A stretch of DNA of 20,493 nucleotides from Irineochytrium annulatum. Taxonomy: Eukaryota > Chytridiomycota > Chytridiomycetes > Chytridiales > Chytridiaceae. The DNA lies in the NCBI GenBank assembly GCA_027600665.1, contig JADGJL010000467.1, forward strand, positions 1 to 20,493. Reading direction: 5' to 3'. This document shows positions 8,885 to 18,904 of this stretch, piece after piece. The stretch's first letter is position 1; each line of letters opens with the position of its first letter. The position numbers and the translations under genes were made by a program. Under the pieces are notes generated by a model. That model did not search any database. It was not told the DNA's origin and was given only the letters and a program-made list of their open reading frames with translations.

Positions 8885-10504
8885 CTAATCGCGTTCCTCA
8901 CCCTCTCCCGAATTTCCAACCGCCCAGCCGCATCTTCTCAACGAACCCCTTCCACGGGACACGCGAGGCGGCGCCGGAGCCTCCTCGAGCTCTATTTCGG
9001 ACTTGTCATCGTCGTCGACAAGGGAGAAGTCATCGTCGTCGACAAGGGAGAAGTTCTCGTCGTCGACAATGGATAAATCGTCGTCATCCTGGTCTAGGTC
9101 GGTGCAGAAGGAGTCGTTCCTGAGTTGGAACTGCCACCTCTCCGCCAACAGGGCCTCGCCTGCCGGATAGGAGAACAGCGTCTTGGTCACGGTGTCGACG
9201 TCCTTGGCACCGCCCCCGATCCACGGGCTCTCGAAGGACATGCTCAACAGGACGACGTCCACGAACACGCGATCCCGGGTGGCCTCCAGCGCGCGGCTGA
9301 TGGATTGCCACCATGACGACAGCGCCCACTCGCCTACGCCCCTGGATTACCGATCCTTACTTGTCACCAGCGGGCGGGTGAAGCGTGGGTGCTCATTGAC
9401 GTAGTACCTTTTGTCGATCTTGAAGGGCATGGGTTCTCCTTCTGTTTGTTATCATGCACAAGTCGGATCATGATTTTGCTTTTAAACAGGGAACAAAAGT
9501 GCTCTCACCGTCATCGGACACCGTTCGTATGATATCCACATCACACCGGTCGACCAGGACGTCCGTGCGTCCAGACGACAAAGAACTCGGCCCTCTCGCG
9601 CTCCTCGTCGATCCCGACAACCGCGATAAGTTGTTGGAACTAACCGTGCCCACGGCGGGGCTGCGGCGTGCTAACGAGGACGGACTCGAGTGCGACCATA
9701 CCGGTCTTGTAGGGCTTCGAAGCGCACGCCGTACAGCTGCGGCAAAGGCGACTGAAATGGTTTGACTGCGACATGGCGTCATTGACGACGCTTTGGTAGG
9801 CATTGCCTGTAAAGAGGTCGCCCGAATGACGGAACAAGTTGCGCGCATAAAGAATGGCCTCCGCCCTAAACGGGAGCGTCCTGAACGGGAGCTAAAGATA
9901 ACATCATCGTGATTGGGTTTTCGTGGAATAAAAAAGTGTTACTCGGAGTTGTCGAATCCAGGCGGGCATCGGCATATCCTCCAAGGTATCGATTTCGTCG
10001 ACGGTCACCACTTCCTCCGCGATAGGCGTTGTGGGGCTTGGTTCGCCATCGTCGACCGTCGCAACGTCCGCCTCTGTAGGCGATGCGGTGTAGACACGCG
10101 TCGAGTTAGGATAGAAATCCTGTCGCGCGTGTAGTCGGGGGTTTAGCTTCCTGTCTACGGTAGTTAGTGGTTTCTGTTAGTGCTCGTAGTCGGGTTTTAG
10201 GATAGCACTTAGCTTGGTGGCGCTGGGACGCGATTTTCAATCTGGTTTTCTTTGCATTCGAGAGCTCACCTGGCGTCAAGGTACTTAAAAGGTACTTGAA
10301 GGGAGCGTGGCCGGGTATCCAGGTCGGCCAGCACGCGGGCGATCTTCGACGACGGCGTCGGAGAACCCGAACTGCGCTTACAGCGGGGCTCGGTTCGCCT
10401 TCGTCGATTGTTGCAACGTCAGCCTCGGCAGGTGACTCGGAGCTCGATTCCCCTTCGTGGACGGTTGCAACGGCTGTTGGAGGGATGGACGATCTGGCCT
10501 TCAT
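8885..10504 (-). CDS. Multi-exon gene of unknown family with repeated acidic motifs
   Basis: Well-phased minus-strand exons: 10504-10382, 10343-10270, 10150-9943, 9889 to about 9640-9760 (donor uncertain), an exon ending at 9509, 9438-9351 and 9296-8885. Introns with good signals are 10344-10381 (38 nt), 10151-10269, 9890-9942, 9439-9508 and 9297-9350. Exon A contains EADVATIDEGEPSPA and exon C repeats it as EADVATVDDGEPSPT. Core segments are RAEAILYARNLFRHSGDLFT, a Cys cluster (SRLCRSCTACASKPYKTG), PMPFKIDKRYYVNEHPRF and FVDVVLLSMSFESPWIGGG. The tail has tandem SLVDDDDF-type acidic repeats and a basic end. I do not recognise the family; acidic and basic tails would suit a nuclear protein, but that is a guess. 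The start at 10504 is the first in-frame ATG; open frame continues upstream to an AG acceptor near 10548, so a further 5' exon is possible. Confidence 0.55.
9007..9076. repeat. 24-bp tandem repeat encoding acidic octapeptides
   Basis: Two exact 24-bp units (9007-9030, 9031-9054) are followed by a diverged partial third (9055-9076). On the minus strand they encode successive FSLVDDDD-like blocks inside the last exon of the unknown gene. Being a multiple of three, expansion keeps the frame. Confidence 0.85.
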
Positions 10505-11022
10505 CCGTGTTCGCCAGAGACTCTGTCCTAGTGCGCCACCATCGACCTGCAACTGAACGAGCTATTGTGCACCGGTAAGATGCTATATTCTGCTAAACCG
10601 AGGGCCGTTTCCGTTTGGACGTACCTGGTTGCCTCTCGCAGAACCATCTTAGCTTCTGGCCAGCACCAGAGCAAGCAACCCCCTTGTGCCTTGAGCAGCA
10701 CATGGCCGGGCCAAGTTCGTCCCGGTCCGCGGATATAAAGCAACCAGAGCCAGCAGGGTACATGACACTTCGCCCTGTGCTCCAGATGCTCAGGCAGCAG
10801 ATGGACGCGGAGATTTGTCATAGCTGAGCGACTGCGTTTGAATCTTGAATCGCATGCATTCAATTCTTTATAACTGTTCTCGCGCTGGATATGCTCCAGC
10901 GGGTTCCTTTCACGCTGCACGAGTTCCCGACGCTCGGCCTCTCAGCCACTAAGCCTCTCGGCCTTGCAAAGAGTCACAGGTGTACAGGCATTTAGCCCGG
11001 CGCGGATTGTGCCTAAGTTTGA
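10505..11022. other. No firm gene
   Basis: Possibly the 5' region of the minus-strand unknown gene. A strong GTACGT donor (minus strand, near 10623) and a TTGCAG acceptor near 10549 would remove a 5' intron, but the upstream frame soon meets a stop. On the plus strand GGATATAAAG (about 10731-10740) looks like a TATA element with no assignable gene. Several overlapping ORFs of 60-130 codons exist on both strands, but none resembles a known family. Confidence 0.35.
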
Positions 11023-11144
11023 CCACTAGCACTTTCTGGGATCACTGATCACTGATTAACCTTACTGGTCACTGATGAACATCACTGATCACTGATTAGC
11101 ATCACTGATCCCAACGCTTTTTGCGATCTGATAAGAGCTAGTGG
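11023..11144. repeat. Dyad element with internal ATCACTGAT tandem repeats
   Basis: Outer inverted arms CCACTAGC (11023-11030) and GCTAGTGG (11137-11144), and inner arms GGGATCA (11038-11044) and TGATCCC (11106-11112), enclose several copies of ATCACTGAT/CACTGATTA between 11041 and 11110. The arrangement could be a small non-autonomous (MITE-like) insertion or a clustered protein-binding site. It lies about 0.9 kb upstream of receptor copy 2, with no equivalent upstream of copy 1. Confidence 0.6.
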
Positions 11145-12082
11145 CAGCCTCCAGCCAGGTATAAAACATCTGTTTGCTGGAAGTTGGAGCATCCCTTCGT
11201 ACCTCATCGGCTTCCTCCACTCCACCGACACCTCACCTTCGGACACGCGTCGGGACTCGCTTAAGCAACCCTCCGAGGACGAACAAGAGCAATACCGCCT
11301 TCCTGGTACACTTCGTTGGCGGGGCCTCTAGATGCGTGCCGTCCATCCACCCGCTGCTGCAGTCCCCACGAACGCTACATCCCCGCCCGCATGCGCTGCG
11401 TCTCCGTGTGTGCCGCCCACCCGTCCTCTGGCTACTATCGTGGCGGGGTCTCGAAAAGCGTGACCGCCCGTCAACCTCGACAGCATTGTTTAGATTGGGA
11501 TTGGGATTGATTGACAATTTTCCTTTTCCGCTTTGTTTTTTGCGGGGGCCGCAAAGATTTACAAATCATTTTTTGAAAAATCAAAAAAAAATCAAAAACA
11601 AAAAAAATTGGTTGCAAAGATTTACGGCGAGGGAGGTGCTCGGCCGGATTTCGCTGGGCTCAGATTTACCGGCCGGCCAGCTGACTCGTGCTGACTCGCC
11701 CCGCTTAAGGATGCCACGTCGAAGATCTAGTTCTTCGCGCGCAGAATAATAAACTCTGCTTTCCTTGCCGGGATTCTGCCATCTCAGGAATAAAATCGCG
11801 AACGCCGCGGAGTTTGACTGCATTGCGTCTTCAGTGCTGCGGGAATGGCCCTTGCAGGCTGAGGTGGTCCCGATCGCCGTCAACCCGGCCGTCCCGCGGT
11901 CACCGCCGACACTTTGAGAGGCGCGGGGACCCTCCGGACGGGATTACTACGTTGTTAGATCAGGGCCCTTCATTGCCGTACGTCGTGATGGTAGGAAGAA
12001 GGATTTACGGGGATTAGCCGTTTGATCCTTTTGGGATTGCCGACGCGGGCGTGGTCGCTTGAGAATCTTCTTGCTTCCCGCG
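11145..12082. other. Upstream region of receptor copy 2; no gene
   Basis: A TATA-like GGTATAAAAC lies at about 11158-11167 (plus strand). The 191-codon plus-strand ORF from 11174 is Ser/Pro/Arg-rich, runs through an A-rich tract and shows no family signature, so it is not called. The last ~60 nt before 12083 resemble the same position in copy 1 (TCTTGAAT...CCCGCG and TCTTGCTT...CCCGCG before ATGACGCC), showing that the duplication includes at least the start-codon context. Confidence 0.5.
11551..11625. repeat. A-rich tract between 12-bp direct repeats
   Basis: GCAAAGATTTAC occurs at 11551-11562 and again at 11614-11625, flanking 51 nt that are mostly A with scattered TC. The pattern fits a target-site duplication around a poly(A)-like remnant of a retroposon. 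Replication slippage is an alternative. Confidence 0.5.
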
Positions 12083-15000
12083 ATGACGCCCTACGGACTA
12101 GTGCTGCTCGTCGTCACCTTCGCGGCGGCCGTCGTCGCCGCGTCGGCTGCGTCTACACGACCTCTTCTAATCGGCGTCTGGCTCCCCGATCTGGTGGAGT
12201 CCAGGTACGTTCGCTGAGCCAAAGCTTCCCCATGAGAAGCTGACCGCTTCGTTCAGGGGCCAACTGAAGGTGCTCGAGATGTACAGGCAGAGCGTCGCGC
12301 TCAACGCCACCTACCACCCAGCCGTTCGCAGTCTCGAAATGATATATGATTTTCGGTCGGCGTTGGACCTCCCGCACCTGTTGAGCGATGCACAAGGCCT
12401 CATCGACGCTGGAGTGGCTGGAGCGGTTGGCGCTGGCTTTTCCGGCCTTACGGTGTATTTCTCGGCATATTTGAACCAGCACAAGATCCCTGTCTGCGAT
12501 GGGAGCGCGACATCTCCGACTCTCAGTAACAAGGTCCTCTTAAAACAATGCGGTGGCTGTTCTAACGTGCTTGATTCACAGATAAACTACCCAAACTTCT
12601 TCAGGACGGTGGCGCCTGATAACCTCGCCGGCTCCGCTATCCTTGATTTTATCATAAGCCAAGGGTAAGTCGTGCCGTGCTACCCTTTGGCTGTTAATGC
12701 CGCCTTTGTAGATGGAAGCACATGTCGATCATTGCCAGCGATGACCCCTACGGCCAGGGCATTGCAGACTTACTCACGGCGTCTGCTGTACAGAAGAACA
12801 TGCAGCTTATGAGTCGTTCCAACTTCGTTGTCGGCGATAGCGACTTTACGGCCCACATCAATGCGATAAAGACCGCTCAGTCGACAATTATCGTGTAGGG
12901 TTCTGATTCGCTTGCAAGTGAAGTGTCGTCCTAATGTATATGTAACAGATTCGCGGGGTTGACGAGCGACTTCGCAAACCTGGTCAAACAGGGCGGCCCT
13001 CTTGGGCTGTTTGGTACTTGCAATGTTCATCGTACGTTGCTAACTGCGAAAATAAAGACGCTGGATATGGCTGGATAACGACTGATGGGGTCTACGGCGA
13101 GCAGTCGCTGCGGAACTTGCTCACAGACAAAGAAGCACAGTTCGCGCAAGGAGGTGAGCTGTTAACTTTATACCTGCGTGTACTCGTGGACTAAAATCTT
13201 CAGCCTTGAACTTTTACCCGATCGAAGGAACTGGACCGGTGTACGACAAGTTTCTTCAAAATTGGCGTGCGAGCAATATCACCGATCCGTATGTAACTCT
13301 GGACATGCCTGGAACCTATACGATGTTCGTCCTGAATTGTAGGATTCTTTCCTTTCATTATCAACGCTGAATCGTTATCGCGCAGGTGTTGAACTTTACG
13401 TCAACGCGTTCGATGCGATTATTAAGGCGCATCCCGAGGTGATCCCGTCTGTCGGTCAGCCGTGGAATCTCTCCTCCTATATTAAGGTTCCGGACACCTT
13501 CATGTTGCCGAACATGCCGTCGGAGACCGGCCCCATCATTTTAGGTCAGCACAACAGGCGTAGAGGTCGATTAACGCTTCGTTGGAAGATTCGAACGGCG
13601 ACCGCCTAGGTTCTTACAGCATGTCGTTTTTCAATGCAACGCTTGGGTTTTGGCAGCCATTTGGGACGTACGACAGCATCAACCGAGCGAACATCACGTC
13701 CGAAATACGATACAGCGGGAACACGCCGCAGAAGCCAAAGGACACGATAGGTATAATTGAACTTTCATTCAAACCCATTGCCGTCGTCATCTGAGCTCAG
13801 CCAAAATTCCCAGTCTCCTGCCCAATTGGCTACGGCATGTACGCAACAAGCCAAGGCACCGGCTGCGTTTTCTGCCCCAAGGGAACCTACAACGTCTTGG
13901 GCAGCAACTCGGGCCCCTGCTTCGACTGCCCCTACGACGCCACGTGCATGGGCGGTAGCAGCGTAAGCGTCAACACGGGGTATTGGCTGACAACGTTCGC
14001 CGCGGACGCCTCGGCGAACGTCTCAATCGAGGTCCACAAGTGCCCGTACCCGCTCCTCTGCTGCCCGGAGGGAAACTGCACGTTCGGCGGGCTCTGCGCC
14101 GATGGTTTCCAGGGGCCGCTGTGTGCGGACTGCGCGAAGGATGACGCGTACTTCTGGGGCGATCAGTGCGTGGCGTGCTCGTCGTCGCTGGGCATGAGCT
14201 TCTGGGTCATGATGTTTGGGACGTTGGTCGGGGCCGTGGTCGTGCTGTTGATACCGGCGGACGAGACGCCGACGATCGAGTTGCTGTTCCTGTACTTCCA
14301 GGTCGTCGGTTACATCTTCGAGTCGGACCTCGGCGGTGCCATTGGCATTGGTGGCCTCAACCGGTTCTTCGCCGTCATCTCGTTGAACTTCGATGGCATG
14401 GTGTCGGATTGTCCCGTCCCGCTGAGGGGCCTTGGGAAGCTAATGTTCCGATTCGTCATGCCGCTCATGTTGCTCGTCTACGTGTCGCTGATCTACGTTG
14501 TCGTTCGCTTTACCCAATCGAGAGTCTCTGGGGCCGCTGCTGTTATGGAGAGGTTCACACCGCCTTACCTGAAGAACCAATCAATCAGCATGATATGTTT
14601 GCGCGCCATCATCACCACGCTTACGTTTGCCATCATGCCGTTAACCGAAGCGGCGCTCTCTATGTGAGTTATACTCCTGTTAAAATGAGTTTTTTGTAAC
14701 GCCTTACATCAATAGCTTGCAATGCAACGATCTGTTAGGCTTGTCTGTGGTGACCAACGTCCCATCAGTTCAATGCCTCAGCACGCCGCATGTCGGACCA
14801 TTCGTCTTCTCGATTCTCCTGCTCACACTGCTGCTCGGAGCTGTTCCCTTCCTCGTATTCGTTATCCTTCGCAAAATATGGAAGATGCGGACGTTCGTCT
14901 ACAGCTTTGACGTGAAAGCGACGCAAAGGCTCCTTCAGGTACACTGAACTTGAGGTCAGGCGAATTTAACGCTGTGTGAACAGTGCCTATATGTCTACTT

Positions 15001-15698
15001 CAAGCCGGAGATGTGGTTTGCCCTCCCAGTCATCATGCTTGAAAAGGGTTTCATTGCCATCCTCTTCACCTTGATTCAAAAATACGATGGTAGGTCATTT
15101 TCATGGCGCTGGTGCAGTCTAACTCGAGAAAACAGAAACGGTCCAACTCATGGTGCATACTCTCGTCATCGGAGCTTTGTGCACGGGCCGGATCTACCTT
15201 CAACCGTACGCGGCCTCTCTCGACGCCTACCTAAATCGCGAGATCTGCGTCGGCTGGATCGTCCTGATCGCGCTGCGCGAGTACATAGAGCTCTACGGAG
15301 CAAGCATCGTCCCTCGGGTCGCCGTGCTCTTTGTCATCTTCATCCCGGCACTTCTTCACTGCCTGAGGTGGATCTACAGGAACCGCACCTCCGCCTTCGA
15401 GCTGGTTGACGCCGTGATGGATCTCACGGTACCGAACCACTCGACGATTGGCGGTGCGGCGGAAAGGCCGACGCGAAAGGAGGCTCAACGGGAGACGATG
15501 AAAAGCTCGATAGAGGATGGCCTTAGTAATGATGCTCAGTGCTTGTCGTCAGAGGTAGTCAGCCCTTCGACCCTCGAGAGGCAAGGGGTTAGTTTTGCGC
15601 CCGCGCCGGAGCCGAGAGTGAGAAAGCTGGGATCTCAGGTTAGGACGAGGGTCGAGGAAGCTCCGCTTGCAATTGATGTTGGGGAAGAATCTGACTAA
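12083..15698 (+). CDS. Receptor-like protein, copy 2: ANF/PBP1 ectodomain, Cys-rich GCC2/GCC3 stalk, multi-pass membrane domain
   Basis: Thirteen exons: 12083-12204, 12257-12533, 12582-12664, 12712-12894, 12949-13013, 13058-13153, 13204-13338, 13386-13544, 13589-13750, 13814-14663, 14716-14938, 14984-15089, 15136-15698. Together they give 1007 aa. Exons 1-12 match copy 1 in length exactly; only the last differs (563 versus 569 nt). Same order of parts: signal peptide (LVLLVVTFAAAVVAASAA), PBP1-like domain (GAGFSGLTVYFSAYL, SATSPTLSNK, NYPNFFRTVAPDN), cysteine-rich stalk, and hydrophobic segments from FWVMMFGTLVGAVVVLLIP through VAVLFVIFIPALLHCL. The hydrophilic tail diverges from copy 1 but keeps the end EEAPLAIDVGEESD. 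Substitutions in the ligand domain are spread out, so binding specificity may differ. Introns are 44-63 nt; introns 2 and 8 have unusual GTC donors. The gene is intact, and both copies appear functional by sequence. Confidence 0.9.
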
Positions 15699-16757
15699 TG
15701 GACGAAAGACTGCTCTACGATATATGGTTCTTTATGCTCTGCTTAATTCGATATGTTGAGCAAGCCTGCGTATTTATTGTGCCTGTCATTCTAAAACTTC
15801 GTTCTTATTTCGCCTTCTTCCGATCTGCTAAATTCCAAGCCAAAGTACGGCAACAGATCATGGTACATCACAGCTAGATTTACTCGCAATGAAAGATATC
15901 AAAAAAGTAATTGTTCGAGATTTGATGATTGCCCATAATCGGTTCATCCGCACAGGGACGCTGCAGAACTGACGAACTGACTGTTGAAAAAGCTTAAGGA
16001 GGTGTACTACCAGTATACTACTGGGAGCTTCAAAGGCCAAAACTCCTTGGCGGAATAACAACAAATGAAAACAACTCCAAATCAAAATGACGACAACGAG
16101 TAAAGACTGCCAAAGTATGACTTGATATTTCCATGGTAATAAACGATGCGTTAGAAGCGGTTTGAAATCGATGTAAAAGGGCCGGGCACGAAGAGTAACA
16201 ACGTAGAATACAGTCCAAGAAACCAGCCATAGCGTTGCCACGACCATTCCCGTCCGCGTCCACAGTTACGTGTAAGAAACAACAATTGCAAGGCGAAGTA
16301 AATCAATATATAACGTTTTAAGAAAAACTAAAGTGGTTCCCGCTGAAGCTGGCAGGCTAAGCGATGTTGCAGATCACGAAAAGGCACATTGATAACCTGA
16401 TTTCCAACCTCGAAGATGGCGAAGATGGCACTTACCTGGATTACGGCGTCGAGAGCAGTCGGCGTCGGCGGGTTCCTATCGGGGGTGACCGACATCGAGC
16501 CCAATGGTCAGAACTGGTGTCAAAGTCGGCGGGATGCAGTTGTTTTGCTGGGAATTTGACTCCAGTAAGGCATGTTTGTTGCCCGCACCAGCAGGTGAAA
16601 TTTGCTCAAGTGAATGTGCAAAAAAAGTATCTCCAGCATACAATAATGCACACCAGCCAAAAAAAAATAATAAAAAAAATAAAAACGGAAAAAAAATAAG
16701 AGAAAAGATGCTGCGCAGCTGCCTTCGTCCACTCTCATCACCACCAATTCCCGCGAC
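15699..16757. other. 3' flank of receptor copy 2; no firm gene
   Basis: AT-rich, with receptor 3' UTR expected at the left. A 129-codon ATG ORF on the minus strand (16247-15858) has two hydrophobic stretches (TLWLVSWTVFYVVTL and ILWQSLLVVVILIWSCFHLL). It could be a small membrane protein, but AT-rich sequence yields such ORFs by chance and there is no family match. Around 16364-16620 both strands have short coding-like stretches that I could not join into a gene. Confidence 0.35.
16659..16708. repeat. A-rich tract
   Basis: About 50 nt almost entirely of A with few T, G or C, similar in style to the tract at 11565-11610. It may be the poly(A)-like end of a degenerate retroposon. No flanking direct repeat was identified. 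Confidence 0.45.
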
Positions 16758-17148
16758 ATGTCCACCTCTCAGCCGCCGTTCGTTTTAGTGAGGTCGGCAG
16801 ACGCCCGGCCGCGCAGCGAACCATTGCAAACCCCTTCGCGCACATGTTCTGCGTTAATACCGCCCAAAACCCGAGATTGTGTTCAACTTGGTTGGAGCGA
16901 CCGTGCTCACAAACAAGGCTGAGCCGGCACCCTCTCCGCCAGCACAAGCCTACACTCCCTGTTCGAATCTCGAAAGGCTGAGCCACAGCCTGGCTACCTC
17001 ATCAAGCGGCCGCACAACGCCCACCAGCAGCATCGCCTCTCCGACGTCTTCGCTCCGGCTATGAGTCCGCACACAGCCCGCTGGCCCCGTCCGTCATCAG
17101 CGGCCCAGCTCGCCGATCAGTGCAATTCCATGTCTGGTTTCCGGCCCG
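16758..17148. other. Ser/Pro-rich stretch; possible first exons of an unresolved plus-strand gene
   Basis: An ATG at 16758 opens MSTSQPPFVL. A GTGAGG donor at 16788 can be joined in phase to an acceptor near 16876, giving FNLVGATVLTNKAEPAPSP and a Ser/Thr/Pro-rich run to a stop near 17064. No onward exons could be connected and no family is recognised. Confidence 0.2.
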
Positions 17149-17499
17149 CTAGCCATAGGAACGAAATTGCCTCCTCGACAGTATATCGTTCGCCGTCGCG
17201 ATTACGGCATTGAGCCCACGTCCCGTCGTTTGTCGGTGCTCGAGCGTTGTCGCGACTCTAGGATTACAGGGCAGGGCGTGAGCAGATTCGCCGAGGATCA
17301 GCGTTGTCCGGCGCCCTCGGTTCTCACCGCCCTCCCGCGGCAACATTGACCAGTCGGTGATCAGCGAGATGCCGGCAGCAATGATGTTGTCGATCCTTCG
17401 TTTTGAAATTTCAGACCCCGCACGTGTCCACGGGCTTACCTCGGGTCTGACGTTGTCCCGCGGCCACTCCTCGCTCCAGGCCTCGTTGGCATCGACCAA
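17149..17499 (-). pseudogene. Possible relic of an FAD-dependent (PHBH-fold) monooxygenase
   Basis: The minus-strand frame contains ITDWSMLPREGG, then RRTTLILGESAHALP and TTGRGLNAVIATANDIL. This resembles the G-D-A-A-H-x-x-P...G-Q-G-x-N-x-x-I-x-D-A FAD/ribityl-binding segment of aromatic-ring hydroxylases. About 15 residues are inserted between the HALP and GRGLN parts, with no convincing AG acceptor to splice them out, and the GD is GE. No N-terminal GxGxxG dinucleotide-binding motif was found upstream on this strand. It is either a decayed fragment or a coincidental match. Confidence 0.28.
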
Positions 17500-18904
17500 C
17501 GTCCCCCCGGATCGTTCGGCTCTTCGTCGCCCACTACTTCTGCTCCCCGACCGCTAACGTCTTGCCGTGACCCCAGTCCGCGAGCTCACCACACTTACAG
17601 CGCCCCGCCTTCCACCTCGACGGAGCTGTCGGCGTCGACGCAGAAGCACGATTCAACCATCTCTGCTTGCATTTGAATCCCCGTCGCCATCTCCAAATCC
17701 ACCGATCGTCCGTCTCAGCTGTCCTCCACGAACCACAATCCAGAACCGCGCCACCACACCATCATGCCAATCCGTCGTCCCTCCCTCTCGCCGGCCCTAC
17801 TGTCCTGGACATATCAAACGCGACGCGCGGCAACATAAAGAATCGCGAATCTTCCGCACCTCAAAACCATCCGCGCACCGGCGTCTTTTGGGGATGGACG
17901 GCTTGTGGATTTTTCTTTGTTTACCATTCATTTTTATTTTTTTAATTTTCTTTTTCCTTTCCTCCATAATCTTTTAATCTTCCTTCTTCGTACATTTTCC
18001 CCCGCCCGCTTCGACCCTCACGACACTGGCATCTGACTTGTTGTGTTTGTGCGTGCGCCTTGTAGATAATACTTTTAGCTTTGTAGTACAATACTCAGCT
18101 GTATTTTTAACGGTGTTCCCACCTTGCCATGTCGGGCCCCACGAGCCCTTCGCGTTTCGGAAGGCGAGGGCGGCGTGCTGGGAGTGTTGGACCAGGCGGC
18201 CGTGGGGAAGTACCTGTCGTCGCCGACGGCACTTCTCGACTTCATCTTTGTCATAACAACAAGATGGTAGAATATTGTAGTTGTATGACGTTGTAGTCAA
18301 TAAATGGAGTTGAAAAGGATACTCTTCGATAATTTTGCTTTACTACTCATGCTCGTTGGTCATGGGGCATTACTAACAGCGGATAATAAGACTATCAACA
18401 AATCAGGATGCTAGCGGGGTGAAACGCACCCGAAATTGTAACATTACAAACAGCAACAGTATATACAGAGCAGTTTGCATAGCCGCCGAACGACTGAAAT
18501 AAATAACTGGGATTGCAACAACGGTTAACAAATAACAATGGCAGAAAGGTTTCAAACAACGTGGTGGTCACACTTTTTGAAAGAGATAACTTAAATGGTA
18601 ATAACGTTAGATCCGAGGGCATAGCGTAAATAATAATGTGGTGTGTGGGGATACGAATCAAATACGGAGAATATATAGTAAAGTCGAGTACACTGGCGTA
18701 ACTGTGAGTTAAGAAACTCCGCTAAGCGAGCGGAGAAAAACAATTGATAACATAACAATATACAGCAGCAAAGGAATAACATAAAACGCAACAAATCGTG
18801 AATAACACACATTGGTCAATGCAAAAGGTCATCGAGGTCTAAAAGAGAGGAGATGTTAAGCCCCAGGAATGAAGAGTTGAAACCAACTACATACCATGGT
18901 AACT
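17500..18904. other. No firm gene; T-rich tract and a polyadenylation-like signal
   Basis: 17560-17930 is Ser/Pro/Arg-rich in several frames with no family signature. 17906-17990 is strongly T-rich. On the plus strand a frame ending LDQAAVGKYLSSPTALLDFI... meets TAG at 18268-18270, followed by AATAAA at 18299-18304, so it could be a terminal exon, but no upstream exon could be attached and the opposite strand is also open. 18320-18850 is AT-rich with no credible coding region. Confidence 0.35.

Noticed and set aside
9297..9350. In-frame TAA after FTRPLVTSKDR suggesting a pseudogene
   Set aside because: A 54-nt intron with a GTAATC donor and CATCAG acceptor in matching phase removes the stop, so no inactivation is needed.
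16480..16620. Minus-strand reading ...LTPVLTIGLDVGHP resembling the Piwi 'G-x-D-V-x-H-P' motif
   Set aside because: The frame breaks directly after the motif, no other Argonaute motif is present, and the plus strand has an equally open frame, so a short chance match is more likely.
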